Source: Robertmurraya massiliosenegalensis JC6
Lineage (GTDB): Bacteria > Bacillota > Bacilli > Bacillales > Cytobacillaceae
DNA: 64,000 nt
Assembly: GCF_000311725.1 (NCBI RefSeq)
Contig: NZ_HE978514.1
Span: 275,760-339,759 of the forward strand
Direction: 5' to 3'
In this document: positions 14,292 to 23,441 of the stretch, piece after piece
Numbering within the stretch: position 1 is the first letter of the stretch
How the letters are laid out: each line of letters opens with the position of its first letter
Notes under the pieces: generated by a model
Told to the model about the DNA's origin: nothing
Seen by the model: only the letters and a program-made list of their open reading frames with translations
Database searches by the model: none
Position numbers and translations under genes: made by a program

Positions 14292-14814
14292 TATGAGGAC
14301 AAACTTTCCTCCTTTTCGTTCGACTTTGTCCTCATGAAACCCTTATGAGGACAAACTTTCTTCCTTTTCGTTCGACTTTGTCCTCATGAAACCCTTATGA
14401 GGACAAACTTTCTTCCTTTTCGTTCGACTTTGTCCTCATGAACACCCTATGAGGACAAACTTTTCTTCGTTTTCGTTCGACTTTGTCCTCATGAACCCTC
14501 TATGAGGACAAACTTTCTTCCTTTTCGTCTGACTTTGTCCTCATGAACTCTCTATGAGGACAAACTTTTCTCGTTTTCGTCTGACTTTGTCCTCATGAAC
14601 TCTCTATGAGGACAAACTTTTCTCGTTTTCGTTCGACTTTGTCCTCATGAACTCTCTATGAGGACAAACTTTCTTCCTTTTCGTTCGACTTTGTCCTCAT
14701 GAACCCTCTATGAGGACAAACTTCTCCCGATCCACCCTCGACTTTGTCCTCATGAACACCCTATGAGGACATTCTTCTCCCGATACTCTCTCGACTTTGT
14801 CCACCTCATGAACC
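14292..14814 (+). repeat. Ten-copy 52-bp palindromic tandem array (array A)
   Basis: Units begin at 14292, 14344, 14396, 14448, 14501, 14553, 14605, 14657, 14709 and 14762 (period 52-53 bp). Each has the arm ATGAGGACAAA, a variable pyrimidine-rich centre about 19 bp long, the reverse-complement arm TTTGTCCTCAT, then an AAC/CCC-type linker. Every unit can fold as an 11-bp hairpin on either strand. The last two units are the most degenerate. The array lies between fumA and the SE1561-like gene. It is a diverged relative of the array at 50.65-51.02 kb. Confidence 0.95.
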
Positions 14815-14835
14815 CCGGTTACCCCACAATAAAAA

Positions 14836-14862
14836 AAAAGGATGCTCTCTACAGAACATCCT
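14836..14862 (-). terminator. Terminator of the SE1561-like gene
   Basis: On the minus strand GGATGTTCTGTAGAGAGCATCC is followed by nine T. It sits 9 bp from the stop at 14871. Confidence 0.75.
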
Positions 14863-14870
14863 CATAAAAC

Positions 14871-15056
14871 CTATTCGTCTCGGTTTTTGAATTCACGACA
14901 TTTTGATTCAAGGTCATCAATGATCGAAATTAGACGATCGATGTCCTCTAATTCTGTACTTTCAGGCTCTATCGCATCTAAAAGGTCCATAAACATTGTT
15001 AATCGTTGCTTTAAAAAAACGACTTGATCGCCTTGTTCTTTAATTGGACTACCCAC
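14871..15056 (-). CDS. SE1561-family small protein (61 aa)
   Basis: GTG start with AGGAGC 11 nt upstream. Product M-G-S-P-I-K-E-Q-G-D-Q, then R-L-T-M-F-M-D-L-L-D-A-I-E-P-E and I-D-R-L-I-S-I-I-D-D-L-E-S-K-C, a helical acidic protein. The pattern matches a widely conserved Bacillaceae/staphylococcal family of unknown function. Confidence 0.75.
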   Translation of the reverse strand: MGSPIKEQGDQVVFLKQRLTMFMDLLDAIEPESTELEDIDRLISIIDDLESKCREFKNRDE

Positions 15057-15271
15057 TACAAATTCGCTCCTTTTTGCAAATACTCGTCTTCCATCCTACA
15101 GAAAAGACGCTTAATACGCAATATTGATTTTCAACATTCCTGCTATCTATAGGTTTCCCAGCATATATTTTTAAGAAAAGCATTGACAGAACTCGCCCGC
15201 AAACTGATAATTACGAAGTGAATTTCAACATGGTCTTCCATGACCATTTTGTTAAAAGGAGTTTTGTTACG

Positions 15272-16393
15272 ATGAACGCAAGTAAAAAAGCTATTACCCC
15301 AAGCTTCGATCCATGGGAAGCTTATATGGATATCGAGCAATATAAGAAACTAACGTTAACGAATATTGAATTTACTACCACCACTTTATGCAATATGCGT
15401 TGTGAACATTGTGCTGTTGGGTATACTTTGCAGCCGAAAGATCCAAACGGACTTCCATTTGAACTGCTCGCAAAACGATTAGATGAAATTCCTACTCTTC
15501 GTTCTTTAAGCATCACAGGTGGAGAGCCAATGCTTTCGAAAAAATCCGTTGAGCAATATGTGCTTCCTTTACTTCAGTATGCCCATTCAAGAGGAGTTCG
15601 AACGCAAATGAACTCGAATTTAACCCTTGACCTTGAGCGCTATGAAAAAATTGCACCTTATCTAGACGTGTTACATATTTCTCATAATTGGGGAACGTTA
15701 GAGGACTTCGTTGAAGGTGGATTTGCGATGATGGAACGTAAGCCTACTTTCGAGCAGAGGGCAGTTCTTTTTCAACGGATGATCGAAAATAGCCGTGCCC
15801 TTTCCGAAGCTGGCGTTATGGTGTCAGCGGAAACAATGTTGAGCAAAAGGACCTTACCTCATTTAGAAGACATCCATCGTCAAATCGTTGAGGAAATGAA
15901 ATGCGGAAGACACGAGATTCACCCGATGTACCCATCAGATTTTGCTTCAAATTTGGAAGTATTAAGTTTAGACGAAGTTCGTGCAGCCATCCATCATCTA
16001 TTGGATATTCGCGACGAAGAAACGTGGATGCTCTTTGGAACACTCCCTTTTTATCCATGCAATAAAAGGGAAGAAGATTTAACCCTTTTAAAACGACTTT
16101 ACAATAGTAAAAAGGTAACTGTTCGTAATGATCCAGACGGACGCTCTCGATTAAATGTCAATATTTTCACAGGGGATGTGATTGTCACCGATTTTGGAGA
16201 TACTCCTGCACTGGGAAATATCCAAAGAAATTCCTTACAGGATGCCTATGAAAAATGGATGCAAACCGATTTAGCGAAAAGTTTAAACTGCCATTGTCCA
16301 GCCGTTCGCTGTTTAGGACCGAATGTGTTAGTGAAGAACAGCTACTACCAGGACATTGATTTTCAAAAAAGAACAGCTACTATCGCACTCTAA
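15272..16393 (+). CDS. yfkAB: Radical SAM/CxCxxxxC motif protein YfkAB
   Basis: 373 aa. Radical-SAM cluster motif C-N-M-R-C-E-H-C (residues about 37-44), followed by the S-I-T-G-G-E-P-M motif. A C-terminal C-H-C-P-A-V-R-C matches the CxCxxxxC signature that names the family. AAAGGAG 10 nt before the ATG at 15272 fixes the start; the longer frame to 15218 is not needed. Substrate unknown. It opens a block syntenic with the B. subtilis yfk region. Confidence 0.93.
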   Translation: MNASKKAITPSFDPWEAYMDIEQYKKLTLTNIEFTTTTLCNMRCEHCAVGYTLQPKDPNGLPFELLAKRLDEIPTLRSLSITGGEPMLSKKSVEQYVLPLLQYAHSRGVRTQMNSNLTLDLERYEKIAPYLDVLHISHNWGTLEDFVEGGFAMMERKPTFEQRAVLFQRMIENSRALSEAGVMVSAETMLSKRTLPHLEDIHRQIVEEMKCGRHEIHPMYPSDFASNLEVLSLDEVRAAIHHLLDIRDEETWMLFGTLPFYPCNKREEDLTLLKRLYNSKKVTVRNDPDGRSRLNVNIFTGDVIVTDFGDTPALGNIQRNSLQDAYEKWMQTDLAKSLNCHCPAVRCLGPNVLVKNSYYQDIDFQKRTATIAL

Positions 16394-16399
16394 ACAACA

Positions 16400-16431
16400 A
16401 AAACGTCGAACCAAATGATTCGACGTTTTTC
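16400..16431. terminator. Bidirectional terminator between yfkAB and yfkD
   Basis: AAACGTCGAA and TTCGACGTTT form a 10-bp stem with T-runs on both strands between two convergent genes. Confidence 0.85.
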
Positions 16432-16434
16432 TAT

Positions 16435-17232
16435 TTATCTCGGACGTTCTGTTGCGACAAATCCGAATGACACATAATCTTGTACCGGAATCCATGCACC
16501 AATGCCTTGAGAGGTTACGTTTTTGACGACGATCATTTTCTTATTTCCTTTAAGCATTAAATACACTTCGCCGTACGTAACCTTGCCTTTTTCATTCACT
16601 GCTGGGACGTATCCATATAAATATCCTAATCTTTTTGGCGGGATATTATAATACTGATCCTTTTTTGTACCTGCACCGACGACTGTTTCAAATGCAAGAG
16701 GCAGATTCAACTTCTCCGCCGCCTTAAGGAGCATCATTTTTTTTACATCTTCAGCTTGGGGAACCTTGGCCGTCAATCCACCCTTCACGACCTTTTGAGC
16801 TTCTTGAACGTAATGAATCTGATAATTGGCTTTTCCACCACGGTTATCATAATAGTTCGTATTAATTTTTTGATATTCCCAATTTGGCGAGGTCTCTGTT
16901 GATTCATAATTGAGAGGCCACTGACCTAAATAGATAACAGCTCGGTAACCAAAGGCAAATGGCGTACTATTTACATTCGTCTCATTGAGCATTCGAATCA
17001 GATCAGGATTTTCAATTTTCACTTTAGAACTAGAAATGAGTTCTTCCGTTAATTCGCTTGGTTGCAATGTTGGCAAATCCTGCGTCGGATTCGGATACGT
17101 ATTTTCCTTCGTTATGTTTAAAACTGAATTCGGAATCTTGACTGCTTCTTTTTTTGCGGCAGCCGAGGTTGATATTACAGACATTTGTATTATAAGTAAT
17201 CCAACAACGATACCAGAAACCAATTTTTTCAT
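16435..17232 (-). CDS. yfkD: YfkD-family secreted protein
   Basis: 265 aa. Start at 17232 (M-K-K-L-V-S-G-I-V-V-G-L-L-I-I-Q) after AAAGGAG. A signal peptide ends near S-T-S-A-A-A. The mature protein, with N-Y-Y-D-N-R-G-G-K-A-N-Y-Q-I-H-Y and a C-terminal W-I-P-V-Q-D-Y-V-S-F-G-F, follows the YfkD family. Function unknown. Position downstream of and convergent with yfkAB as in Bacillus. Confidence 0.85.
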   Translation of the reverse strand: MKKLVSGIVVGLLIIQMSVISTSAAAKKEAVKIPNSVLNITKENTYPNPTQDLPTLQPSELTEELISSSKVKIENPDLIRMLNETNVNSTPFAFGYRAVIYLGQWPLNYESTETSPNWEYQKINTNYYDNRGGKANYQIHYVQEAQKVVKGGLTAKVPQAEDVKKMMLLKAAEKLNLPLAFETVVGAGTKKDQYYNIPPKRLGYLYGYVPAVNEKGKVTYGEVYLMLKGNKKMIVVKNVTSQGIGAWIPVQDYVSFGFVATERPR

Positions 17233-17350
17233 GATGAGCTGAACTCCTTTCACTAATGGATGAGTCAATTTCAACCTCACATAAATTGGAATTAACTCCT
17301 GTCCATAGTTTTTTCAGAGTTCTTACATCTTATCCAACATTTTGTTAGCA

Positions 17351-17731
17351 TTATTTAATCTCAAAAGTTTCCTCAATTTCGATACTGCCCATAACAGATT
17401 GGACCATAGAGCAGTTTTTCGTCGTTAGCGCCATAATTTTTTCCATTTGCGGCTCCGTGATCTCAATTCCAGTAAGGGTAAAATGAAGGTGAATCTTCTC
17501 AATTCGGTCAGCCATATCTGGATTTCGGATGACATCTGCTTTAATGTGGACATCCTCATACGGAATCCGTTTCTTCTCTAATATTTTTCGCATGACTCCT
17601 CCACTACAAACAGCTACTGATGAAACCAATAATTGAAATGGGCGGAACCCATGACTCTCATCCCCTGCAATATTTAGTCTTCCATTTGCTGTTTCTGTGT
17701 AAAAGCCAACTTCCTTCATATGAAATTCCAT
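17351..17731 (-). CDS. OsmC/YhfA-family protein
   Basis: 126 aa. The OsmC fold is shown by the two redox cysteines in S-V-A-V-C-S-G-G-V and T-T-K-N-C-S-M-V-Q. The family includes organic hydroperoxide reductases and uncharacterised YhfA-like thiol proteins. Start at 17731 (M-E-F-H-M-K-E-V) with GGAGG 9 nt upstream. Divergent from the MFS gene at 17859. Confidence 0.85.
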   Translation of the reverse strand: MEFHMKEVGFYTETANGRLNIAGDESHGFRPFQLLVSSVAVCSGGVMRKILEKKRIPYEDVHIKADVIRNPDMADRIEKIHLHFTLTGIEITEPQMEKIMALTTKNCSMVQSVMGSIEIEETFEIK

Positions 17732-17858
17732 CTTCATCATCCTCCTCGTCACTACTTCTATCATACAGAGAGCGAGCTTCATTGACAAAAATCTACTTGC
17801 CAAAAGTTCATTATCTCATGTACCATCAGGGAGAATACATAGATAACGAGGTATACAT

Positions 17859-19025
17859 ATGAACATTCGTCTCTGGGTTCTCGTCGGAATTGTCGCCATC
17901 TCTGGTTTTTCGCAAGGGATGATCCTTCCGCTCATTGCCATCATTTTCGAACAAGATGGCATTTCATCAGCCATTAATGGTTTACATGCAACGAGTATTT
18001 ACATCGGGATTTTACTGATTTCACCCTTTTTAGAAAAACCGCTCAGAAAATTTGGATATAAACCAATCATCATTCTCGGAGGACTGATTGTACTACTATC
18101 CCTATTTCTTTTCCCATTTTGGAAGTCACTTTGGTTTTGGTTTGTGTTACGGCTTTTAATCGGAATTGGGGATAATATGCTTCATTTCGGCACACAGACG
18201 TGGATTACATCCTTTTCCACTGCGCAAAATCGGGGCAGAAACATTGCTTTATATGGACTCTTTTTTAGTTTAGGATTTGCGATTGGACCGATGATGACAA
18301 GGCTTTTAGTGATCAATGAATCTCTGCCATTTATCATTTCTGCAGGGTTAAGCTTTGCTGCATGGGTGACAATTTTTCTCCTAAAAAATGAAATTCCTGA
18401 GCAAGATTCGTCAGACGCAACCTCTTTTTTTGGTACGTTTCAACGATTCGGTCAAGTGTGGAAATACGCTTGGGTTGCCTTCCTTCCTCCATTTGGCTAT
18501 GGGTTTCTCGAAGCAACCTTAAATGGAAATTTTCCGGTTTATGCTTTACGCATTGGCATCGATATTAATGCTGTCTCGATTATCTTACCAGCTTTTGCGA
18601 TTGGTACGATTGTCTTTCAAATGCCCCTCGGACTTTTGAGCGACCGTTATGGCCGAAAGAGAATTTTACGCTTCGTCATGATTTCAGGCTTTTTCACCTT
18701 TATCGTTGCTGGAATCTTTGAAGGTTCAGAAGTCGCCTTGTTCTCATGCTTTTTTATCGCAGGGATGCTTGTCGGTTCCACCTTCTCACTCGGGATATCC
18801 TATATGGCCGATCTCCTCCCTAAAAAGCTATTGCCAGCAGGGAATATTATGTGTAGTGTATTTTTTAGTTTTGGGAGCATCACCGGTCCATTCATCGGTG
18901 GAATGATGATTCAATATGCACAAGGCGTGAGCTTCTTTTATTTGATTTCTCTTATGCTTCTTTCCATTTTCATCGCCTTGTTTTTCTTTCGACCACAGAA
19001 TCATGAAATACATTCCTACGAATAA
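17859..19025 (+). CDS. MFS transporter, YfkF-like
   Basis: 388 aa with about 12 membrane segments, G-L-L-S-D-R-Y-G-R-K-R loop motif in the second half, GAGG 7 nt before the ATG. Gene order (yfkAB, yfkD, this gene, yfkH) suggests the YfkF exporter. Substrate unknown. Confidence 0.8.
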   Translation: MNIRLWVLVGIVAISGFSQGMILPLIAIIFEQDGISSAINGLHATSIYIGILLISPFLEKPLRKFGYKPIIILGGLIVLLSLFLFPFWKSLWFWFVLRLLIGIGDNMLHFGTQTWITSFSTAQNRGRNIALYGLFFSLGFAIGPMMTRLLVINESLPFIISAGLSFAAWVTIFLLKNEIPEQDSSDATSFFGTFQRFGQVWKYAWVAFLPPFGYGFLEATLNGNFPVYALRIGIDINAVSIILPAFAIGTIVFQMPLGLLSDRYGRKRILRFVMISGFFTFIVAGIFEGSEVALFSCFFIAGMLVGSTFSLGISYMADLLPKKLLPAGNIMCSVFFSFGSITGPFIGGMMIQYAQGVSFFYLISLMLLSIFIALFFFRPQNHEIHSYE

Positions 19026-19063
19026 GGGTCTCGCACGAAATGAGCCAAAAATAAAAGGCTTTA

Positions 19064-19087
19064 CTTATGTACCAATCATGATATAAT
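19064..19087 (+). promoter_or_regulatory. Candidate sigma-A promoter of pfeT
   Basis: A TTTACT-like -35 and a perfect TATAAT -10 (19082-19087) with a 16-bp spacer. It would give a leader of about 140 nt before the ATPase start. Confidence 0.5.
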
Positions 19088-19187
19088 TAGAATAAATATA
19101 AATAAGAATTTCGATTGCATTTCCGCTGTTGCCTATCAGGTGACGGCTTTCGTGTTTTATTAGGGTATTGATGTTGATTATTTTTCT

Positions 19188-19207
19188 CAATTAGAAATAA
19201 CTAATTG
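19188..19207. promoter_or_regulatory. Inverted repeat in the pfeT leader
   Basis: CAATTAG, 6-nt spacer, CTAATTG: a perfect 7-bp dyad 29 bp upstream of the ATPase start. It is a possible regulator site, but it lies downstream of the candidate promoter. PerR and Fur are the known regulators of PfeT in B. subtilis; this dyad does not match their box well. Confidence 0.35.
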
Positions 19208-19235
19208 AAATTTGTTATCATAGGGGGATATCGAA

Positions 19236-21155
19236 ATGGATGTAGAAATAAAGGGAATAACAAATGCACAATCCAGTGAAGAAAGTCTTTTTGATAAAAT
19301 ATGGCCACACGCCGAACTGATTGCAGCAATCATCAGCGGGGTATTGATTGTTGTCGGCTGGATACTTGAAAAAAATGAGCTTACTACCGTCTCAATCATT
19401 TCCTTTGTATTAGCATTTATCATCGGAGGATATGCGAAAGCAAAGGAAGGGATTGAAAGCACGATTGCGGAAAGAGAGCTAAATGTAGAAATGCTCATGA
19501 TTTTCGCAGCTATTGGTTCCGCCACTATTGGGTACTGGACGGAGGGGGCCATTCTCATTTTTATTTTTTCCTTAAGTGGTGCCCTTGAGACTTATACGAT
19601 GAATAAAAGTCATAAGGAAATCTCAGCACTGATGGAATTACAACCACAAGAAGCATTAGTCGTGACAAATGGGATCGAAAAAATCACCCCTGTTTCTGAA
19701 TTAAGAATTGGCGATCTCATTCTCATAAAGCCTGGTGAAAGAGTTCCTTCAGATGGAAAAATCGTTAAAGGGCAGAGCCATCTGGACGAAGCGGCGATTA
19801 CGGGCGAGTCGATCCCCGTTTCCAAAGGGATAGACGAGGAGATCTTTGCCGGAACTGTTAATCTCAATGGTTCGATTACCGTTGAAATCACGAAAGAAAG
19901 TAACGATACGCTTTTTCAAAAGATCATTCAACTTGTTCAGTCTGCTCAAAGTGAAAAGTCCCCTTCGCAGCTTTTCATTGAAAAATTTGAAGGAACTTAT
20001 GTCAAAGTCGTTCTCTCAGTTGTCGCTCTAATGATGTTCTTGCCTCATTATTTATTAGGTTGGAGCTGGACCGAAACCTTTTATCGAGCGATGATTTTAT
20101 TGGTCGTTGCCTCTCCTTGCGCACTTGTTGCCTCGATCATGCCAGCAACCTTGTCTGCCATTTCGACGGGGGCAAGGCGGGGGATTCTTTTTAAAGGTGG
20201 TGTCCATTTAGAAAATTTAAGTCATTTGCGTGCCATCGCCTTTGATAAAACAGGCACCTTAACAAAAGGTAAGCCTGAAGTAACCGATCTATTAACAGGA
20301 GAAGGAATATCTAAACAGGAGCTCCTATTAAAAACAGCCGCCATTGAAAGTCATTCCAATCATCCGTTAGCCAATGCGATCGTTAAATATGCTAAGGAAC
20401 ATATACAAGAACCCCTCACTCAACCAGAGGGTATTGAAGACGTTTCAGGATATGGTGTTAAAGCCACTTACGAGCAAGAATTATGGAAAATCGGAAAAGC
20501 TGATTTTGTTGGAAAAGAAGAAGCTGACGCCTTCTTAAATGGTGTTGCATCCAATTTAGCTGTAGAAGGAAAAACGATTGTTTTTGCACAAAAAAACGGA
20601 GAAATCGTTGGCTTAATTGCCTTGAAGGATGTAGTCCGAGAAGAAACAAAAATCGCGATTGATCAGTTAAAACAAAAAGGAATTTACACATTCATGCTAA
20701 CTGGTGATAGTGAGAATACAGCAAAAGCCATTGCGTCTGAAAGCCATGTCACTGATTATGTGGCTGAGTGCTTACCTGAGGACAAAGTTGAGAATTTAAA
20801 GAAATTAAAGGAGAAATTCGGACATGTGGCGATGGTTGGTGATGGTATCAATGATGCACCTGCGTTAGCAACGGCTAACGTCGGAATCGCCATGGGAGAT
20901 GGGTCAGGCGTTGCTTTGGAAACAGCAGATGTCGTGCTTATGAAAAATGATTTACCTCGAATCGCTGAGGCCATACAGCTATCCGACAAAATGAACCGAA
21001 TTATTAAGCAAAACATTATTTTTTCCATTTCCGTTATTATGGTATTGATTATCTCCAACTTCCTGCAATTCATCGACCTTCCTTTTGGTGTGATTGGTCA
21101 TGAAGGAAGTACGATATTAGTGATTTTAAATGGGTTACGATTATTAAAATCCTAA
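19236..21155 (+). CDS. pfeT: PfeT/ZosA-type metal-exporting P1B ATPase
   Basis: 639 aa. P-type ATPase of the P1B-4 type without an N-terminal HMA domain. Motifs: T-G-E-S, the transmembrane S-P-C-A-L-V, D-K-T-G-T-L-T-K-G, S-N-H-P-L-A and G-D-G-I-N-D-A-P. The final G-V-I-G-H-E-G-S-T-I-L-V-I-L-N-G closely matches B. subtilis PfeT (formerly ZosA), an Fe(II) exporter induced by peroxide and iron excess. GGGGG 8 nt before the ATG supports the start. Confidence 0.9.
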   Translation: MDVEIKGITNAQSSEESLFDKIWPHAELIAAIISGVLIVVGWILEKNELTTVSIISFVLAFIIGGYAKAKEGIESTIAERELNVEMLMIFAAIGSATIGYWTEGAILIFIFSLSGALETYTMNKSHKEISALMELQPQEALVVTNGIEKITPVSELRIGDLILIKPGERVPSDGKIVKGQSHLDEAAITGESIPVSKGIDEEIFAGTVNLNGSITVEITKESNDTLFQKIIQLVQSAQSEKSPSQLFIEKFEGTYVKVVLSVVALMMFLPHYLLGWSWTETFYRAMILLVVASPCALVASIMPATLSAISTGARRGILFKGGVHLENLSHLRAIAFDKTGTLTKGKPEVTDLLTGEGISKQELLLKTAAIESHSNHPLANAIVKYAKEHIQEPLTQPEGIEDVSGYGVKATYEQELWKIGKADFVGKEEADAFLNGVASNLAVEGKTIVFAQKNGEIVGLIALKDVVREETKIAIDQLKQKGIYTFMLTGDSENTAKAIASESHVTDYVAECLPEDKVENLKKLKEKFGHVAMVGDGINDAPALATANVGIAMGDGSGVALETADVVLMKNDLPRIAEAIQLSDKMNRIIKQNIIFSISVIMVLIISNFLQFIDLPFGVIGHEGSTILVILNGLRLLKS

Positions 21156-21168
21156 CAAGCTGTTGCGC

Positions 21169-21204
21169 AAAGAACTGTCGAATCTTAGTCGACAGTTCTT
21201 TTTA
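21169..21204. terminator. Bidirectional terminator between pfeT and yfkH
   Basis: AAGAACTGTCGA and TCGACAGTTCTT make a 12-bp stem, T-run on the plus side, A/T-rich on the other, between convergent genes. Confidence 0.85.
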
Positions 21205-22029
21205 ACATGAATCATCTCTTAAAAATTGATTTAATGCGTTTATTTCTCCACCAAGAATGATAATAATGCCGGTTAAATAAAACCAAATCAATAACACGAT
21301 AACGGCTCCGATACTGCCATACGTGGCAGAGTAGTTGCCGAAATTACTGACGTAGTAAGAGAATCCCCAGGACACCGCTAACCAACTTACGGTGGCAAAA
21401 ACCGCTCCTGGGGTCGCATCAATACACTTAAACTTTTTATTTGGCGCAATCCAATAGAGAACCAAAAAGACGATGAAGATAATTAAAAAACTAAGAAGCC
21501 ATCGTAATAAATGCCAAAAACTTAAGAAATGACTGGATAATCCAAGCTGCGTAAACAAAAACATTCCCAATTGCTTACCGAAGACTGGGAGTAATAATGC
21601 GATAATAAAAACAAAGATCATCGCAACTGTAAAAACGATGGCCATCCCTCTTGCTACAATAAAGGAACGGCTTTCTTTTACCTCATACGCTTTGTTTAGA
21701 GCCCGAATAATGGCATTAATTCCATTTGAAGCAGACCACATCGTGGCAATGATCCCGAAGGATAGAAGGGTCCGGCTTTGTTGACCCATTATTTCATTTA
21801 GATTTGTTTCAATCAGAGTCATCGTCTCGCCAGGTGCAAAATCACCAATAACGTTAAGCATTTCTTCCTGAGTAATTGGCAAATAGGGCAACAGTGTGAC
21901 TAAAAAAATAAGAAGCGGAAATAACGATAAAAGAAAAAAATAAGCCAACTGAGCCGCTAAACCCATGACATCGTCTTCGCCAATTCTCTTCCATAATAAC
22001 ATTAGAGCTCTCATATTTAATAAGGCCAT
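21202..22029 (-). CDS. yfkH: YihY/BrkB-family membrane protein YfkH
   Basis: 275 aa with about six membrane segments. G-L-A-A-Q-L-A-Y-F-F-L-L-S-L-F-P-L and W-S-A-S-N-G-I-N-A are typical UPF0761/YihY motifs. Role unproven. GGGGTGG lies 4 nt before the ATG. Followed on the same strand order by yfkI and yfkJ upstream, as in B. subtilis. Confidence 0.88.
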   Translation of the reverse strand: MALLNMRALMLLWKRIGEDDVMGLAAQLAYFFLLSLFPLLIFLVTLLPYLPITQEEMLNVIGDFAPGETMTLIETNLNEIMGQQSRTLLSFGIIATMWSASNGINAIIRALNKAYEVKESRSFIVARGMAIVFTVAMIFVFIIALLLPVFGKQLGMFLFTQLGLSSHFLSFWHLLRWLLSFLIIFIVFLVLYWIAPNKKFKCIDATPGAVFATVSWLAVSWGFSYYVSNFGNYSATYGSIGAVIVLLIWFYLTGIIIILGGEINALNQFLRDDSC

Positions 22030-22052
22030 TACTCCACCCCTATTTTCCCTAG

Positions 22053-22391
22053 TTAAACCTCTTCCTCATCATGGTCATGTGTAAATGCTTCTTTCGTGTC
22101 TTGAACAATTCCCACGACAGTCGGTGTTACCTCTCTAATTTCTTCCACCTTTTCCGCAATAAAAGAGACGTCCTCACTTACTTGCTCCACCGTAGTACGC
22201 AATTGAGTCGTTGTATTTTTTAGTTTTTCTGCGACTTCACTCGGATGAGTAACAAAATGAGTGACGTTTTTGGCCCCTGATTTACAACTTTCCACAACAG
22301 AGTTTCTTGTTTCCCGATCAAGCAAACTAATCGCTCCGCCTGCTATTGCTCCAAGTAAAATCCCTTTCCAAAACTTATCTGTACTCCCCAT
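22053..22391 (-). CDS. yfkI: YfkI/YtxH-like small protein
   Basis: 112 aa. N-terminal hydrophobic segment G-I-L-L-G-A-I-A-G-G-A-I-S-L-L, then an amphipathic helical region (T-T-Q-L-R-T-T-V-E-Q-V), with an acidic H-D-H-D-E-E-E-V tail. This layout fits YtxH-domain proteins. Start M-G-S-T-D-K-F at 22391 is 8 nt after GGAAGG; an ATG two codons earlier is possible. Position between yfkH and yfkJ supports the name. Confidence 0.7.
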   Translation of the reverse strand: MGSTDKFWKGILLGAIAGGAISLLDRETRNSVVESCKSGAKNVTHFVTHPSEVAEKLKNTTTQLRTTVEQVSEDVSFIAEKVEEIREVTPTVVGIVQDTKEAFTHDHDEEEV

Positions 22392-22444
22392 TAGCATGTC
22401 CTTCCTTTCTGTTTCCATAAACAATGATTTTTTCATACCGCGCT

Positions 22445-22918
22445 TTACTTAACATCATGATTTTGTTTTATATGTTGTAATAGTTTTTCACAGCCTTGCT
22501 GCAATAAATCGAAGACTTCTTGGAAATTCCCAGTATAGTATGGGTCAGGAACGTTTTTGTCCTTCATATGTGGAACATAATCCAATAGCAATTCAATCTT
22601 TGCTGTTGGAAATGCTGATTTCCATTTTTCAATATTTCTCTTATTATCACTATCCATCGCAATAATATAATCAAAATCCTCAAGATCTTTTGATTCGACT
22701 TGCCTTGCTTTAATTCCTTCAAAATCTATGCGATTGCTCTTTAAGATCGTTCTTGTTCCTTCATGGGGTGGTTGTCCAATATGCCAATCACCAGTGCCTG
22801 CTGAGTCAACCACAATATTTCCTTCAAGTCCTTCCCTCTTTACCACATCTCGAAACATCGCCTCTGCCATCGGTGAGCGGCAAATATTTCCGAGACATAC
22901 AAACAACACTTTTACCAT
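22445..22918 (-). CDS. yfkJ: Low-molecular-weight protein tyrosine phosphatase YfkJ
   Basis: 157 aa. Phosphatase loop V-C-L-G-N-I-C-R-S-P near the N-terminus, and the general-acid D-P in V-P-D-P-Y-Y. Start at 22918 (M-V-K-V-L-F-V) after GGAGGG; the upstream extension of the open frame is not coding. It is the homologue of the B. subtilis YfkJ phosphatase linked to ethanol stress. Confidence 0.92.
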   Translation of the reverse strand: MVKVLFVCLGNICRSPMAEAMFRDVVKREGLEGNIVVDSAGTGDWHIGQPPHEGTRTILKSNRIDFEGIKARQVESKDLEDFDYIIAMDSDNKRNIEKWKSAFPTAKIELLLDYVPHMKDKNVPDPYYTGNFQEVFDLLQQGCEKLLQHIKQNHDVK

Positions 22919-23153
22919 ATGTAACATCCCTCCAATTACCATTCTCTTCGATTTCCCTACAAAGATGCAACTGTTTGATGAGATTTCCTGATAATCTCTC
23001 ATTAAATTCATGGAACAGCCTGTCATTAAACAAGGAAAGATGTTACTATTCACTAAAGGAAGTTAAAGAATGATTCATGAATGGGACAAAACCATAGAGA
23101 ATACTAAATAGTAGAGGTATCACAAATACCATCATAGGAAAGGTGGAAAATGA

Positions 23154-23378
23154 ATGAATTTATCAACAGCATCGGTAGAAAATGTGGAGTATATGATTGA
23201 GAAAATTAAAGAAAAGCTTAAAGTGTTGAATCTTGGAGCAATTAAACCCTCACATTTTGATGAAAATATGTACGAAGAGTTAAAAGAAATCTATGAACTA
23301 GTCATGAAAAAGAACTCCTTCAGCCCAAATGAAATGCAAGCTCTTGCTGAAGAACTTGGCAATCTGAGAAAACAATAG
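23154..23378 (+). CDS. yfkK: DUF1128 protein YfkK
   Basis: 74 aa, helical, with S-V-E-N-V-E-Y-M-I-E-K-I-K-E-K-L and P-S-H-F-D-E-N-M-Y-E-E-L typical of UPF0435/DUF1128. AAAGGTGG precedes the ATG. Divergent from yfkJ, as in related genomes. Function unknown. Confidence 0.9.
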   Translation: MNLSTASVENVEYMIEKIKEKLKVLNLGAIKPSHFDENMYEELKEIYELVMKKNSFSPNEMQALAEELGNLRKQ

Positions 23379-23388
23379 CTACATAAAG

Positions 23389-23427
23389 AGGGCGTTCCAT
23401 AGCAAATCCTTTGGAACGCCCTTTCTT
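23389..23427 (+). terminator. Terminator of yfkK
   Basis: AGGGCGTTCCA and TGGAACGCCCT make an 11-bp stem, followed by TTCTT; between convergent genes. Confidence 0.85.
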
Positions 23428-23441
23428 ATATGTCTAAATCC

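Noticed and set aside
14292-14814. Array A as a CRISPR array
   Set aside because: Each unit is palindromic across its length with a 52-bp period and no unique spacers; the centres are variants of one sequence and no cas gene is near.
14842-15027. 61-codon plus-strand frame
   Set aside because: Antisense to the SE1561-like gene, which has family resemblance, a ribosome-binding site and a terminator.
19100-19170. Known riboswitch in the pfeT leader
   Set aside because: No conserved block of the Mn, NiCo or other metal riboswitch families was recognised; only a loose GC-rich stem is visible.
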